A DNA stretch of 64,000 nt from NCBI GenBank assembly GCA_001567165.1, contig LNFQ01000056.1, positions 44,931-108,930 of the forward strand, written 5' to 3'. The notes beneath the pieces were generated by a model that ran no database searches, had not been told where the DNA came from, and saw only the letters and a program-made list of their open reading frames with translations. The position numbers were made by a program, and so were the translations under genes. This document shows positions 10,207-19,437 of this stretch, piece by piece (within the stretch, counting starts at the first letter, position 1; each line of letters begins with the position of its first letter). Origin of the DNA: Bacteroidetes bacterium OLB11. GTDB taxonomy: Bacteria > Bacteroidota > Bacteroidia > Chitinophagales > Chitinophagaceae.

Positions 10207-10802
10207 TTATTTAGGGATAATCACATTTGCTTTATCTATCCAATAGAATTCATTTTTTTTATTGGCTAATTCAACTAAATAAAAGTTTCCTACCTCATCC
10301 AAAATATGAATTTTGCTATCAACCTTGAGCCTGCCAATTATTTTGGAGTTTTTGCTGGGAGCAAAATATATTTGGACAGAGTCATTTTTTAGCTTGGCAT
10401 TTCGTTCAGAATAATTGGTAAACCAAGTATTTGTTTTTTTTAAAATAGAAGAAGATTTTTTATAGGTTTCTTCAATTGGATGCTCAAATTGACATGAACT
10501 ATCGCTTGATAAAATGATGTTGTTCGATTTCAATGTGAATACTATTTGACATTGATTTTTTTGAATTCAAATTTATTTGAATCTATTTTTAAAAATCCTT
10601 TTACATTTACTAGCGAAAACTCTGGAGCTCCAGAAAAACAACTTAAATAGAAAAAAGAAGAATCTTCTGTAAACTGAAATAAAAACAATGTTCCATTTGC
10701 TTTATTAACTCCTTTATTGAATGAATAAACACCTGAATAATCACCTGCAATCAATGAGTATGTTGGCAAAATCAAACAGATAAAAAAGAATATTTTTTTC
10801 AT
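10207..10802 (-). CDS. Exported protein with C-terminal SH3-like part, one frameshift
   Basis: Two pieces form one protein of about 199 residues. The first has a signal peptide (MKKIFFFICLILPTYSLIAG) and a DYSGVYSF beta-rich start. Adding one A to the A7 run of the minus strand (plus 10556-10562) continues it as FEFKKNQCQIVFTLKSNN and then into SSCQFEHPIEETYKKS. The end, YFAPSKNSKIIGRLKVDSKIHI through FYWIDKANV, resembles a bacterial SH3 domain, which often binds cell wall. I do not recognise a named family for the N-terminal part. The TTG that opens the second piece is not a real start. The gene is divergent from the membrane protein gene at 10873. Confidence 0.62.
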
Positions 10803-10837
10803 AGCAGTAAATATATCGAAAGCATTTTACTTGTCCT

Positions 10838-10845
10838 TATATTTG
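10838..10845 (+). promoter_or_regulatory. -7 box upstream of the membrane-anchored protein gene
   Basis: TATATTTG fits TAnnTTTG and lies 27 bases before ATG 10873. Because the box itself covers the region after the TTG at 10831, that TTG cannot be the start codon. Confidence 0.5.
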
Positions 10846-10872
10846 CACCTTAAAAATATTAAAAAAATAATA

Positions 10873-11421
10873 ATGCTTTCTCAGATTTTAGAAATATTGA
10901 AATACATTTTACCCTCTATTATTGTATTAATTGCAGCCTATTTAATCGTAAATAAATTTTTAATTAGAGAAGTAGAACGTAAACGACTAGCTATTTTTAA
11001 AGAGAATATCAACTTAACAATGCGACTGAGAATGCAAGCTTATGAAAGACTTTCTATTTTTGTCGAACGTATGAAAGTGCAAAGTTTGATTTCAAGACAT
11101 TATAATCAAAATTTGTCAGTACAAGACTTACAATTGGCAATGGTTCATTCGATTCGTTCAGAATTTGAACATAATGTTTCACAACAAATATATGTTTCTA
11201 GTGAAGTATGGGAAACGGTCAAGTCTGTAACAGAACAAGAAATTACAATGATTAATCAAATGGGAAGTGAATTTGGATTAGGAACACCGGCTATTGAATT
11301 GGTGAAAAAAATGACAGAATATATGTCTGAAGAATCGGAAGAGAATTTACCAACCTTCATCGCACTTCATACAATAAATCGGGAAGCCAAATTAGTCTTA
11401 TTTCCGCCTGAATCGAATTAA
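10873..11421 (+). CDS. Membrane-anchored protein of unknown function
   Basis: A 182-residue protein from ATG 10873. One N-terminal membrane helix (about 8-28, ILKYILPSIIVLIAAYLIV) is followed by a basic juxtamembrane stretch (REVERKRLAIFKEN) and a helical cytoplasmic domain. The conserved-looking part is LRMQAYERLSIFVERM with HNVSQQIYVSSEVWETVK. Similar proteins are common in Bacteroidota, but I cannot give a function. The start follows from the promoter box. The next gene, a Mur ligase homologue, begins 24 bases downstream, so the two may be cotranscribed. Confidence 0.7.
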   Translation: MLSQILEILKYILPSIIVLIAAYLIVNKFLIREVERKRLAIFKENINLTMRLRMQAYERLSIFVERMKVQSLISRHYNQNLSVQDLQLAMVHSIRSEFEHNVSQQIYVSSEVWETVKSVTEQEITMINQMGSEFGLGTPAIELVKKMTEYMSEESEENLPTFIALHTINREAKLVLFPPESN

Positions 11422-11445
11422 CCTCACTTCATACTAAATTTTACT

Positions 11446-12810
11446 ATGAATAATATTTTATCAAAAAATCATTTTTATTTTATTGGAATAGCCGGAGCAG
11501 GGATGAGTGCAATTGCTCAATATCTTTCAGGAAATGGTAAAGTGGTCAAAGGCAGTGATCGGCTTTTTGCTTCAAAAGAAAATGATTATATCAAAACTCA
11601 ATTAGAGCAAGAAAATATTCAATGTTTTTTACAAGATGGAAGCGGAATTGATGAGCAAACCGAAGCAGTTATTGTCTCTACTGCTATTGAAGATACTAAT
11701 CTTGAAGTCATAAAAGCAAAACAAAATAATATCCCGATTATCATACGAGCAGACCTCTTAGCAGCTATTTGCGAAAGCAAAAAAACAATTGCATTAGCTG
11801 GAACATCCGGTAAATCGACTACAACTGCCATGCTATTTCATATTCTTAAAGAAAACCAAATTTCTCCTTCTCTGATTACGGGTGCAGGTTTGATTGACTT
11901 ACAAAATAATGGAAAAATTGGAAACGCGTATTGTGATAAGAGTGATTGGCTCTTAATAGAAGCAGATGAAAGTGATGGAACTTTAGTGAGATACAAACCG
12001 GAAATTGGTGTGTTGCTTAGTGTTGATAAGGATCACAAAGAAATGAATGAGCTTTTTGAAATCTTCAATACTTTTAAATTGAACTGTCAAAAATATTTTA
12101 TAACGAATCAATCTCATCCTTTAGCTAAACAATTTTCAACAAACATTCAAATTGATTTTGGAGAGGGAACTGCTTTTGAAGGGAAAAACTTTTATCAAGA
12201 TGGCTTTAAAATTCATTTTGATGTGCAAGATATTCATTTTGAAATTCCCACTTTAGGAAAACATAATATGGAAAATGCACTAGCTTGTATTGCTGTAGCC
12301 AACATACTCGGAGTAACCATTCAACAATGTGCAAACGCTTTAAAACATTATCAAGGAATTTATCGAAGACATCAATTGCTAGGCAAAAAAGGGATGATTA
12401 CTTTGATTGACGATTATGCTCACAACCCTGCAAAAATCGCAGCGTCTATCAAAGCTTGCCAACCAATTGCTCCAAAATTGATTGCTTGGTTTCAACCTCA
12501 TGGATATGGCCCCACTCGTTTTATTAGACATGAATTAGTTGACGAAATAAAAACATCCTTAAGACCAAACGATGAAATTTGGATGAGTGAAATTTATTAT
12601 GCAGGTGGCACTACAAACAAAGATATTTCTGCAAACGAATTAATACAAGATTTGAAAACATTAGGAGTGAATGCCCATTTTGTTGAACATCGTGAACAAT
12701 TCCTTGATCAATTACTACCTACTATTTCATCTGAGACAGTGATATTATTGATGGGAGCTAGAGATCCAAGTCTTGAAAAATTTGCAAAAGAATGTTACCA
12801 AAAATTATAA
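11446..12810 (+). CDS. Mur ligase of the MurC/Mpl type
   Basis: A 454-residue ATP-dependent amide ligase. The N-terminal Rossmann part carries FIGIAGAGMSAIAQYLSGNG as in MurC. The P-loop is ALAGTSGKSTTTAML, the central domain has EADESDGTLVRYKP, and the C-terminal domain has LIDDYAHNPAKIAASI, where MurC and Mpl have DDYGHHPTE. MurC adds L-Ala to UDP-MurNAc; Mpl recycles tripeptide. Differences from standard MurC include DKDHKEMNE where MurC usually reads E-x-DH-LD, and Asn-Pro instead of His-Pro in the last motif. It stands apart from a mur/fts cluster, so it is more likely a paralogue than the essential murC. The substrate is undecided. Confidence 0.75.
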   Translation: MNNILSKNHFYFIGIAGAGMSAIAQYLSGNGKVVKGSDRLFASKENDYIKTQLEQENIQCFLQDGSGIDEQTEAVIVSTAIEDTNLEVIKAKQNNIPIIIRADLLAAICESKKTIALAGTSGKSTTTAMLFHILKENQISPSLITGAGLIDLQNNGKIGNAYCDKSDWLLIEADESDGTLVRYKPEIGVLLSVDKDHKEMNELFEIFNTFKLNCQKYFITNQSHPLAKQFSTNIQIDFGEGTAFEGKNFYQDGFKIHFDVQDIHFEIPTLGKHNMENALACIAVANILGVTIQQCANALKHYQGIYRRHQLLGKKGMITLIDDYAHNPAKIAASIKACQPIAPKLIAWFQPHGYGPTRFIRHELVDEIKTSLRPNDEIWMSEIYYAGGTTNKDISANELIQDLKTLGVNAHFVEHREQFLDQLLPTISSETVILLMGARDPSLEKFAKECYQKL

Positions 12811-12859
12811 AATATTTTTCAATTTTTGATGAATCTAAATCGTTTCATCTAATATAATT

Positions 12860-12867
12860 TACTTTTG
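12860..12867 (+). promoter_or_regulatory. -7 box upstream of panB
   Basis: TACTTTTG fits TAnnTTTG and lies 22 bases before ATG 12890. No -33 TTG at the right distance. Confidence 0.48.
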
Positions 12868-12889
12868 TTATTACCTTTAAAGAAAAAAA

Positions 12890-13711
12890 ATGAGCACACA
12901 AGTTAATAAAGAATTTAAAAAAATTACAACACATGCTTTGCAAGCCATGAAAGAGCGAAATGAAAAAATTTCGATGCTTACCGCTTACGATTTTTCAATG
13001 GCGACTATATTTGATGATGCTGGGATTGATATTTTATTAGTTGGAGATAGTGCAAGCAATGTGATGTCGGGGCATGAAACCACTTTGCCGATTACATTAG
13101 ACCAAATGATTTATCATGCATCTTCGGTTATTCGAGCAATCAAAAGATGCTTAGTTGTGGTGGATTTGCCTTTTGGTTCCTATCAAGGAAATTCAAAAGA
13201 AGCATTGAACAGTGCCATCCGAATAATGAAAGAAGCCGGTGCTCATTCTATCAAAATGGAAGGGGGAGAAGAAATTATCGAATCGGTGAAACGCATTATA
13301 TCAGCAGGTGTTCCCGTAATGGGGCATTTGGGACTAACTCCACAAAGTATTTATAAGTTTGGCACTTACAATGTCAGAGCAAAAGAAGAAGCAGAAGCAA
13401 ATGCTCTCATCAAAAATGCACATCTCTTGCAAGATGCAGGTTGTTTTGCAATTGTATTAGAAAAAATTCCGGCTGAATTAGGAAAACGAGTTGCTTCCGA
13501 ATTAAAGATACCAATTATTGGCATTGGTGCGGGTATGCACGTTGATGGGCAAGTGTTAGTTATGCACGATATGCTCGGAATCAACAAAGAATTTAGCCCT
13601 CGCTTTTTAAGAAGATATTTAAATTTGTATGAACAAATACTTGATGCAACCAAACAATATATTACAGATATTAAATCAAACGATTTTCCAAATGAAAGTG
13701 AACAATATTAA
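12890..13711 (+). CDS. panB: 3-methyl-2-oxobutanoate hydroxymethyltransferase
   Basis: A 273-residue TIM-barrel enzyme that transfers a hydroxymethyl group from methylene-tetrahydrofolate to 2-oxoisovalerate, the first step toward pantothenate and CoA. Visible family motifs are [70 protein letters not shown] and VLEKIP with the catalytic-region Glu, followed by [20 protein letters not shown]. The length is normal. Neighbouring pan genes are absent, so it is transcribed alone from its own -7 box. Confidence 0.96.
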   Translation: MSTQVNKEFKKITTHALQAMKERNEKISMLTAYDFSMATIFDDAGIDILLVGDSASNVMSGHETTLPITLDQMIYHASSVIRAIKRCLVVVDLPFGSYQGNSKEALNSAIRIMKEAGAHSIKMEGGEEIIESVKRIISAGVPVMGHLGLTPQSIYKFGTYNVRAKEEAEANALIKNAHLLQDAGCFAIVLEKIPAELGKRVASELKIPIIGIGAGMHVDGQVLVMHDMLGINKEFSPRFLRRYLNLYEQILDATKQYITDIKSNDFPNESEQY

Positions 13712-13766
13712 ATCGATTTTATAAAATAAATATGATTAAATTCACACTAAAATTAAAATTATAAAT

Positions 13767-14116
13767 ATGAATTTTTTTTTATTGTTATTTGCTTTATTCA
13801 TATTAAATAACATTTCCAAATCTCAAAATATTAAAGAAATCGTTCAAATTAATCACAATGCTACTTGGTATGAAGGCAAAATTTTAAAATTTGAAAATGG
13901 CTCTTTTTATGTCAGCTACTACGTTTGGAGTCACTCATGGAACGAATGGGGTAATAAAGACAAATTAAAGGGATTTATTACAAACTTTTATTTACAAAAT
14001 TTAAAAGAGGAGATAAGGTTGAAGTTGAGTATGGAATGATATTAGAACCTACCTCAATGATTGTAATAGGGGGAAATAAATTTCAATTAGAATATGAGAA
14101 AAAAAAATATAGGTAA
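13767..14116 (+). CDS. Small exported protein with a Tudor/chromo-like barrel, one frameshift
   Basis: A signal peptide (MNFFLLLFALFILNNISKSQ) is followed by TWYEGKILKFENGSFYVSYY and WSHSWNEWGNKDKLKGF, a pattern close to the Tudor-knot/chromo barrel unit (W..GKI......YYV.Y..W..SW.EW). The frame stops at 14039, but restoring one G near 14008-14011 gives LKEGDKVEVEYGMILEPTS and continues to TAA 14116, ending in QLEYEKKKYR. GDKVEVEY is the usual opening of a second such unit. The merged length is about 116 residues. An extracytoplasmic location is odd for a fold best known from nuclear proteins, but exported bacterial versions exist. Function unknown. Confidence 0.58.
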
Positions 14117-14363
14117 AAAATGGGTGTCTGAAGCTTAAATCAAATAACTTTAATTGAAAATTAAGAAATAAATTACAATGCATTAGTCAGAAATATTTTA
14201 TACCTAAATAGATGAATCTTTTTAATGAATTTTTTTACTAAATAACAAATTGTAATCATTTTTGTTGACCATTTGAACATCATCCTATTGAAAGTTTTAT
14301 AAATAATTATAATTTTTACACCAAAATCAAAAATTTTTTGCATTTATTTGAGTTAATAAAGTC

Positions 14364-17300
14364 GTGAAGATTCGTTTAAATATTACATATATTATTTTTT
14401 TTCTAATTAGTCTAGTTTGTTCATTAAAAATAGACGCTCAAAACCGTTATCAAAAAGCGGGTGTTGATAGTGCGGCTATTCAAAAACGCGTACAAAGCGA
14501 ATTTCAAAAAAGAGATAGCATTATCGAAGCTGCAAGAATAAAGAGAGTAAACGATAGTATTTTTAGAGTGAACGAAAAAATTAAGTTACAAAATTACAGA
14601 GATAGCCTCGCAAATGCGAGAAAAGAGCAAAGAATAAAAGACAGTATCGAAAGAGTAGAGGCCAAACAAAAATTACTAGAAGAAAGAAGAATAAAAGACA
14701 GTATTGATCTTGCAAGAAAACAATTTGTAAAAGACAGCATGTATGCAGTAAAGCTAAAAGCTGATAGCATCAAAAATGAACAAAATCGAATACGGGATAG
14801 TATCAATGTGGCTAGGATTAAACAAATGGACAGCATCGCCAATGAAAGAAAACGAATTGCAGACAGTACCCGATTAGCCAGAATTGACGAGAATAAAAAA
14901 CGAGAAGAATGGACTAAATATATCAATAGTAAACACTATAAAGACAGCGTGGAAACTAGAAGGCAATATGTGAAAGATAGTATTAAAAAAATAAAAGACA
15001 AACAACTTGCAGATATCAAAGAAGAAAGAATCCGATATAATGACAGCGTAAAATATGCTCAGAAACATATAATAGACAGTATTTCCAACGAACGGAAACG
15101 GATTAATGACAGTACAAAACTTGCCATTCAAACCCAAAATGAAAAACTCAGATTGGAACGAGAGCGATATAGAGATAGCCTCACAGCAGCAAGAGAAAGC
15201 AGAATGGATAGCCTTAATAAAATTAAACAAGAAAAAAGAAAAGGCAATAGCTCAAAAAAGAAAAAAGTGACGAATGAAAAGAAAAAACTTGCCTTAGCCA
15301 TTAAGATACATGATGACAAGCAAAAAGAATGGTCAAACGAAAAACTATTGAACCGAAAATGGAGCTTGCATCGCAAAATATATCAGAACACGACTTCACG
15401 ATATAACTACTATTACAATGCCAAAAGAAAGTATGATGAAGCGCTAACCAAAATAACAAAAAACAACAAAGAAGATTTCACAAAACCAATTTCGCTGACA
15501 CCTTATGATATTTCAAAAGATGGAGCCAGCATCTCATCTGATATGGATACCGTCATTAAAAAGTGCTCATTTAGTACTCAAATACATGACCCTCGCTCTA
15601 AATGGTTTGATGATTTATTTCTATTGATGGGAAAAGCATCATTTGCTAAAAATGATTATGAAAGTGCTATTGCAACCTTTCAATATGTTGTGAATGAATA
15701 TAAAGATAAAAAAAGTACAAAAGGAAAAAATGGAAGCGCTCAAAAAGAATCAATGAGCATTGCAACAATCGAAAATAAAAAAGGAATAAAAAAACTCAGT
15801 CATCATCCGGTGAGAAATCAAGCATTGATATGGCTCGCCAAGTCGTATATGAAAGCTGAACAATATGGAAATGCAATGTCGTTATTGAATATTTTGGAAA
15901 AAGATCCAAATTTTCCAGCTAACTATAAAGCTGAAATGTATTTAGCCAAAGCAGAGTTGGAATTGAGCCAACGAGAAAACGATGATGCTATTGCTAGTCT
16001 AGAAAAAGCTAGCACACAAAAAATAAATAGTAAACAAAAATCAAGAGTTGAATTTTTATTAGGACAACTTTATGCCGAAAAAGAAGATTTTGCAAAATCA
16101 TCAACCCATTTTAAAAATTCAATTTTAGGGAAAAATTCGGCTGAAATGGATTTTTATACAAGACTCAATATTGCAAAAAATGCATCAAAAGGTGGTGGAA
16201 ACAGAGAGTATGCCAAAGCAGAATTACATAAAATTATCAACGACACAAAATTTCAAAAATTTAAAAGCGAAGCACTAAATACGTTGGCAGCCATCGAAGT
16301 GGATGATGATATTGGAAAAGCGGTAGAACTTTTGAAAAAAAGTATCAAAAATCCTGAGAACAAAAATATGTATCAAAAAGCGATTGCATTTGCCTCGCTA
16401 GGTGATATTTATTATAAACTATCAGAGTATGAACTAGCCAAAAAAGCCTATGATAGTGCAGCTGTTTTCGGTACTAATCCTCCTATTCCAGATTTGGCAA
16501 ATGTCAATATTCGGAAAAATGTATTAGGTGAAATTCTTAGTTACACCAACACCATCAAACTAAATGATAGCTTGTTAGCTCTTTCATTTTTGAGTGAAAA
16601 AGATAAAATTGCAGCCGCAAAAAGAGAGCTAGAACAACGTAAAAAAATGGAAGCCGAACAGCCAGCCCCCGATCAATTGAAAGTAGAACAACTTTTGCCA
16701 ATTAATAATAACAAAAAAGCATCGAATTGGTATTTCTACAATAAATCATTAGTTGAAAAAGGAGTGATGGATTTTAAACAAAAATGGGGGAATCGAAAGC
16801 TAGAAGACAATTGGAGAAGAGCATCAGCTAACTATAATTATTCAGTTGATGCCAATGAAGACCATGATGAAGATGATAAAAAATCTGAAAAAAAAGATGC
16901 AAATATCCAAGCATTATTAGCGAAAATTCCAAAATCACCGGCAGAAAAAGATACACTTTATCTGCAAAATCAATCCGCATTCTATAACCTTGGAATCCTT
17001 TACTACTCTCAGCTTTCAGACTATTACAACTCTATCAAAGCACTGGACACACTCTTGCAACGCTATCCCAATACGCAATTAAAACAAAAAACGTATTATG
17101 CCCTTTATTTAGATTATGATAAACTCAATCAAAACTCTTTAGCCCAAAATTATAAAAACAAATTATTGCAAGAGTTTGGACAAAGTGAGTTATCGCTACT
17201 CGCCAATAATCCAAATTATTATGCACAAAAACTGCTAAATGAAAATGCTCTTTTTGCTCATTATGACAATGCTTATAAAACTTATAAAAATGGAAATTAT

Positions 17301-18014
17301 AAAGATGCCCTAGCACAGGTTGAATATGCAAAATCAGCTTATAAGGTAAATAAAATCCAAGCAAAGTATGATTTAGTAGAAGCCTTGAGCTATGCAGGTT
17401 TGAAAGATTATTCAAAAAGTAAAACTATCTTACTTGATGTTATTTCAAAATATCCAAACACAAGTGAACAACAAAGAGCCCAAGACATTTTAGGAGCTTT
17501 GCAAACCGGCCAACCATTAGATTCTATCAACAATAATAATCTTCCAACTAGTAATGGAGAACCGGTAGTTGCCAATACTGACCCTGCAAAAGATAGTCTT
17601 GAATCGAGTAAAGCATTTAAAGAATTAAGAGATAAAGAAGGAAATGGAAACTATGTATTGTCAAACAATGAAGAACATTATGTGATGATTTTTATTAAAT
17701 CAATTGATGGACGTACAATGGCTCTCAAAGCGGGTTTGAGTGATTATAATCTACTTAAAAGTAATATTCAAGATTATAAAACAAACCTCAATTTGCTCAC
17801 TGCTCAACAAGGAATTATTACCATTCAAAAATTTTCAAATAACATATTTGCCAAAAAATATTTAAATGATTTAATAAAAGAAAATAAACTTTTTAGCCAA
17901 TTCAAGCCAAATGAATATGAAGTGGCAATCATACATACAACAAACTTTAACGAACTCCTTAGTAGTCGTGATATTCTCGGATATATGAAGTTTTACAAAA
18001 AGATGTACAAATAA
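14364..18014 (+). CDS. SprE/PorW-like T9SS protein with TPRs and an 11-residue-periodic N-terminal coiled coil
   Basis: A 1216-residue exported protein. The signal peptide MKIRLNITYIIFFLISLVCS through KIDAQ precedes a region (about 50-300) with some seventeen DS[IVTLM] units, many spaced 11 residues, and heavy Arg/Lys/Glu content: a long coiled coil. Residues about 390-1090 carry many TPR-like helices (for example DYESAIATFQYVVNEYKD). The final 120 residues (HYVMIFIKSIDGRTMALKAG to MKFYKKMYK) match the C-terminal domain of SprE/PorW, which is needed for T9SS energising and gliding. The start is GTG 14364. Unlike PorW of Porphyromonas I see no good lipobox, and the protein is longer than known SprE. 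A generic TPR protein remains a weaker alternative. Confidence 0.77.
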   Translation: MKIRLNITYIIFFLISLVCSLKIDAQNRYQKAGVDSAAIQKRVQSEFQKRDSIIEAARIKRVNDSIFRVNEKIKLQNYRDSLANARKEQRIKDSIERVEAKQKLLEERRIKDSIDLARKQFVKDSMYAVKLKADSIKNEQNRIRDSINVARIKQMDSIANERKRIADSTRLARIDENKKREEWTKYINSKHYKDSVETRRQYVKDSIKKIKDKQLADIKEERIRYNDSVKYAQKHIIDSISNERKRINDSTKLAIQTQNEKLRLERERYRDSLTAARESRMDSLNKIKQEKRKGNSSKKKKVTNEKKKLALAIKIHDDKQKEWSNEKLLNRKWSLHRKIYQNTTSRYNYYYNAKRKYDEALTKITKNNKEDFTKPISLTPYDISKDGASISSDMDTVIKKCSFSTQIHDPRSKWFDDLFLLMGKASFAKNDYESAIATFQYVVNEYKDKKSTKGKNGSAQKESMSIATIENKKGIKKLSHHPVRNQALIWLAKSYMKAEQYGNAMSLLNILEKDPNFPANYKAEMYLAKAELELSQRENDDAIASLEKASTQKINSKQKSRVEFLLGQLYAEKEDFAKSSTHFKNSILGKNSAEMDFYTRLNIAKNASKGGGNREYAKAELHKIINDTKFQKFKSEALNTLAAIEVDDDIGKAVELLKKSIKNPENKNMYQKAIAFASLGDIYYKLSEYELAKKAYDSAAVFGTNPPIPDLANVNIRKNVLGEILSYTNTIKLNDSLLALSFLSEKDKIAAAKRELEQRKKMEAEQPAPDQLKVEQLLPINNNKKASNWYFYNKSLVEKGVMDFKQKWGNRKLEDNWRRASANYNYSVDANEDHDEDDKKSEKKDANIQALLAKIPKSPAEKDTLYLQNQSAFYNLGILYYSQLSDYYNSIKALDTLLQRYPNTQLKQKTYYALYLDYDKLNQNSLAQNYKNKLLQEFGQSELSLLANNPNYYAQKLLNENALFAHYDNAYKTYKNGNYKDALAQVEYAKSAYKVNKIQAKYDLVEALSYAGLKDYSKSKTILLDVISKYPNTSEQQRAQDILGALQTGQPLDSINNNNLPTSNGEPVVANTDPAKDSLESSKAFKELRDKEGNGNYVLSNNEEHYVMIFIKSIDGRTMALKAGLSDYNLLKSNIQDYKTNLNLLTAQQGIITIQKFSNNIFAKKYLNDLIKENKLFSQFKPNEYEVAIIHTTNFNELLSSRDILGYMKFYKKMYK

Positions 18015-18056
18015 TTTTGCGAAGCACGAATATGATTTATTAAACAAAGAAAAACA

Positions 18057-18064
18057 TATATTTG
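18057..18064 (+). promoter_or_regulatory. -7 box almost touching the cytidine deaminase ATG
   Basis: TATATTTG fits TAnnTTTG and ends only 4 bases before ATG 18069. If transcription begins 6 to 7 bases after the box, the mRNA is leaderless or nearly so. Confidence 0.45.
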
Positions 18065-18068
18065 TAAT

Positions 18069-18548
18069 ATGTATAAATACGAGTTTGAATATAAAGTGTT
18101 TTCATCAAAAGATGAGCTCAATTCAATACATAAAATGCTGTTAGAAAAAGCATTTCAAGTTACTCAAAATGCCTATGCACCTTATTCACAGTTTAAAGTA
18201 GGCTGTTCTGTTTTATTAGAAAATAATCAAGTGCTGGAAGGAGTCAATATTGAAAATGCAGCATATCCTGTTGGTATTTGTGCCGAACGAAGTGCCCTCA
18301 GTGCAGCTATTTCAATGTATCCTCAGGTAAAGATTTTAGCCATTGCCATTAGTTATGTTTCGCCCTCTGGGAGGAGCAACCAACCTGTTTTTCCTTGTGG
18401 AATGTGTCGTCAGTTTATTGCAGAAATTGAGCAACATAATAATCATCCAATCCCGTTAATATTGGCAGGAGAGGAAGGGAAAGTTATCCTCATTGAAAAA
18501 GCACAACATTTATTGCCATTCAATTTTGAGAAAGGAGATTTAAAATAA
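18069..18548 (+). CDS. cdd: Cytidine deaminase
   Basis: A 159-residue zinc hydrolase that deaminates cytidine and deoxycytidine in pyrimidine salvage. Key motifs: AYAPYSQFKVGCSVLL at the start of the core, GVNIENAAYP, the zinc ligand and proton shuttle in GICAERSAL (C-A-E), and the two other zinc ligands in PCGMCRQFIAE. The length fits the small homotetrameric class with a short N-terminal extension common in Bacteroidota. Purine nucleoside phosphorylase follows 5 bases downstream, so the pair forms a nucleoside salvage operon. Confidence 0.95.
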   Translation: MYKYEFEYKVFSSKDELNSIHKMLLEKAFQVTQNAYAPYSQFKVGCSVLLENNQVLEGVNIENAAYPVGICAERSALSAAISMYPQVKILAIAISYVSPSGRSNQPVFPCGMCRQFIAEIEQHNNHPIPLILAGEEGKVILIEKAQHLLPFNFEKGDLK

Positions 18549-18553
18549 ATAAA

Positions 18554-19387
18554 ATGAATTTTATGCAGAATATAGATATTAAAAAAGTAAAAGAAACAGC
18601 AAATTATTTAAAGTCCAAAACAAATTCAAAACCACAAGTGGGGATAATTCTAGGAAGTGGGTTAGGTGGTTTGGTTGATGAAATTGAATTAACACATTCA
18701 TTCTCCTATCATGATATTCCAAATTTTCCAGTGAGTACAGTGAAAGGGCATGGAGGAAAACTTCTATTTGGAAAATTAAATGGAAAAGAAGTCGTGATGC
18801 TCAGTGGTCGATTTCATTACTATGAAGGATATACAATGCAGGAAGTGACGTTTCCGGTAAGAGTGATGAAGGCCTTAGGTGTAGAACTATTAATGGTTTC
18901 AAATGCAGCAGGAGCAATGAATCCATCGTTTCGAGTTGGAGATTTAATGATAATCAATGATCATATTAATTTATTTCCAGAACATCCTTTGAGAGGAAAA
19001 AATGATGATACGATTGGGCCTCGTTTTCCTGATATGACCGAACCTTATAACCTTGAAATTATACAAAAAGCAAAAAGCATTGCTCAACAGCTCAACATTC
19101 CTGTGCATGAAGGAACTTATATTGGGTTACAAGGTCCCACTTTTGAAACAAAAGCAGAATATCATTGGTTGCGAGTGATTGGTGGAGATACGGTGGGCAT
19201 GAGTACGGTGCCTGAAGCAATTGTGGCCATTCATTCAGGGATGAAAGTTTTTGGAATGAGCGTCATTACTGATATCGGAATAAGAGAAGATATGAATGCG
19301 ATTACTCATGAGGAAGTATTGGAAGCCGCAAATCTAGCCGCTCCTAAGATGGCAAAAATCTTTAAAGAATTATTAGCTAAAATTTAA
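18554..19387 (+). CDS. punA: Purine nucleoside phosphorylase (trimeric type)
   Basis: A 277-residue enzyme that cleaves inosine and guanosine with phosphate to base and ribose 1-phosphate. Family motifs are VGIILGSGLGGLVDEIE (phosphate loop), PVSTVKGHGGKL, MLSGRFHYYEGYTMQEVTFP, VSNAAGAMNP, GLQGPTFETKAEY and MSTVPEAIVAIHSGMKV, then SVITDIG. The conserved Asn that selects 6-oxopurines is plausibly the Asp in ITDIG, a position that varies. ATG 18566 (MQNIDIKK) is an alternative start. It partners cytidine deaminase in nucleoside salvage. Confidence 0.94.
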   Translation: MNFMQNIDIKKVKETANYLKSKTNSKPQVGIILGSGLGGLVDEIELTHSFSYHDIPNFPVSTVKGHGGKLLFGKLNGKEVVMLSGRFHYYEGYTMQEVTFPVRVMKALGVELLMVSNAAGAMNPSFRVGDLMIINDHINLFPEHPLRGKNDDTIGPRFPDMTEPYNLEIIQKAKSIAQQLNIPVHEGTYIGLQGPTFETKAEYHWLRVIGGDTVGMSTVPEAIVAIHSGMKVFGMSVITDIGIREDMNAITHEEVLEAANLAAPKMAKIFKELLAKI

Positions 19388-19398
19388 AATAGTACTAC

Positions 19399-19406
19399 TA
19401 AATTTG
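19399..19406 (+). promoter_or_regulatory. -7 box upstream of the Porin_10 gene
   Basis: TAAATTTG fits TAnnTTTG and lies 31 bases before the TTG start at 19438, supporting a separate promoter for the barrel gene. Confidence 0.45.
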
Positions 19407-19437
19407 TTCTTTCTAAAACATTTGGATTATTCATTTC

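Noticed and set aside
10831..10872. TTG at 10831 as the start of the membrane-anchored protein
   Set aside because: A perfect -7 box at 10838-10845 lies after this TTG, so it would not be transcribed.
12829..12849. Small inverted repeat GATGAA/TTCATC after the Mur ligase gene as a terminator
   Set aside because: Only 6 base pairs and no T run follows.
14594..15376. Long minus-strand open frames opposite the SprE/PorW-like coiled coil
   Set aside because: They mirror the repeated DSI codons of the real gene and have Ser/Phe/Leu-rich low-complexity translations with no family features.
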